Below, piece by piece: positions 6,550 through 6,558 of a DNA stretch of 6,558 nucleotides. The position numbers and the translations under genes are program-made. The number at the start of each line of letters is the position of its first letter. Position 1 is the first letter of the stretch. Source of the DNA: Alistipes sp. UBA928 (GTDB lineage: Bacteria; Bacteroidota; Bacteroidia; Bacteroidales; Rikenellaceae); assembly GCA_002293665.1 (NCBI GenBank), contig DBDQ01000054.1, positions 3,158 through 9,715 of the forward strand, given 5' to 3'. The notes beneath the pieces were generated by a model. The model saw only the letters and a list, made by a program, of their open reading frames with translations, did not search any database and had not been told where the DNA came from.

Positions 6550-6558
6550 TTCAATGTG

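Larger units (their letters stand above)
6459..6558. other. Intergenic region at the right edge
   Basis: These 100 bases hold no supported gene. The left part (6459-6482) is strongly AT-rich, unlike the rest of the window, and carries the divergent promoter-like boxes. The right part is of mixed composition and has stops in all plus-strand frames. On the minus strand one frame is open from the edge to a TAG at 6507-6505, too short to call as a gene end. Confidence 0.6.

Noticed and set aside
6490..6558. tRNA or other known structured RNA at the right edge
   Set aside because: The TTCAATG near the edge recalls a T-loop, but no D-arm, anticodon arm or acceptor pairing could be built, and no motif of SRP RNA, tmRNA or RNase P RNA was recognised.
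6505..6558. C-terminal tail of a minus-strand gene entering from the right and ending in TAG at 6507-6505
   Set aside because: Only 17 codons are visible, with codon choice unlike the window's genes and no recognisable motif; chance openness is likely.

Overview
The window looks like a piece of a GC-rich Bacteroidota chromosome, most likely order Bacteroidales and perhaps Alistipes/Rikenellaceae-like. Three things point there. The promoter-like sites fit the Bacteroidota -7 consensus TAnnTTTG. An LptF/LptG-type permease sits directly before ribBA, an adjacency I know from this phylum. The start sites have weak or no Shine-Dalgarno sequences. The genus is an inference; no rRNA or other marker is present.

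All six recognised genes lie on the minus strand and are read from the right end of the window to the left: a shortened ABC-3 (ZnuB-type) metal permease (6458-5994), an LptF/LptG-family lipopolysaccharide-export permease (5997-4540), bifunctional RibBA (4562-3297), methionyl-tRNA formyltransferase Fmt (3307-2444), the potassium transporter subunit TrkH (2440-995), and an unrecognised exported helical protein (from 1007, running off the left edge). Neighbouring genes overlap by 4, 23, 11 and 13 bases or, for fmt to trkH, are 3 bases apart. There is no room for internal terminators, so this reads as one co-transcribed unit. Its products serve envelope biogenesis (LptF/G), flavin synthesis (RibBA), translation initiation (Fmt) and K+ uptake (TrkH). 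Both RibBA reactions release formate, and Fmt uses a formyl group carried on tetrahydrofolate, which is the only plausible metabolic link inside the unit.

Two minus-strand matches to TAnnTTTG were found by eye. One is just before lptF/G, inside the end of the permease gene. The other is just before the permease gene itself. The only noncoding stretch is the last 100 bases (6459-6558), which also holds a rightward TATCTTTG box and a short palindrome but no supported gene. No stretch over 300 bases lacks a gene.

The main oddity is compaction by apparent in-frame internal loss. The ABC-3 permease seems to lack two blocks of the family (together over 100 residues) yet has no frameshift or stop. 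Fmt lacks roughly 25 residues in its C-terminal domain. I see no mobile element, CRISPR array, rRNA, tRNA, defence system or riboswitch, and I do not claim an undescribed multi-gene system here.
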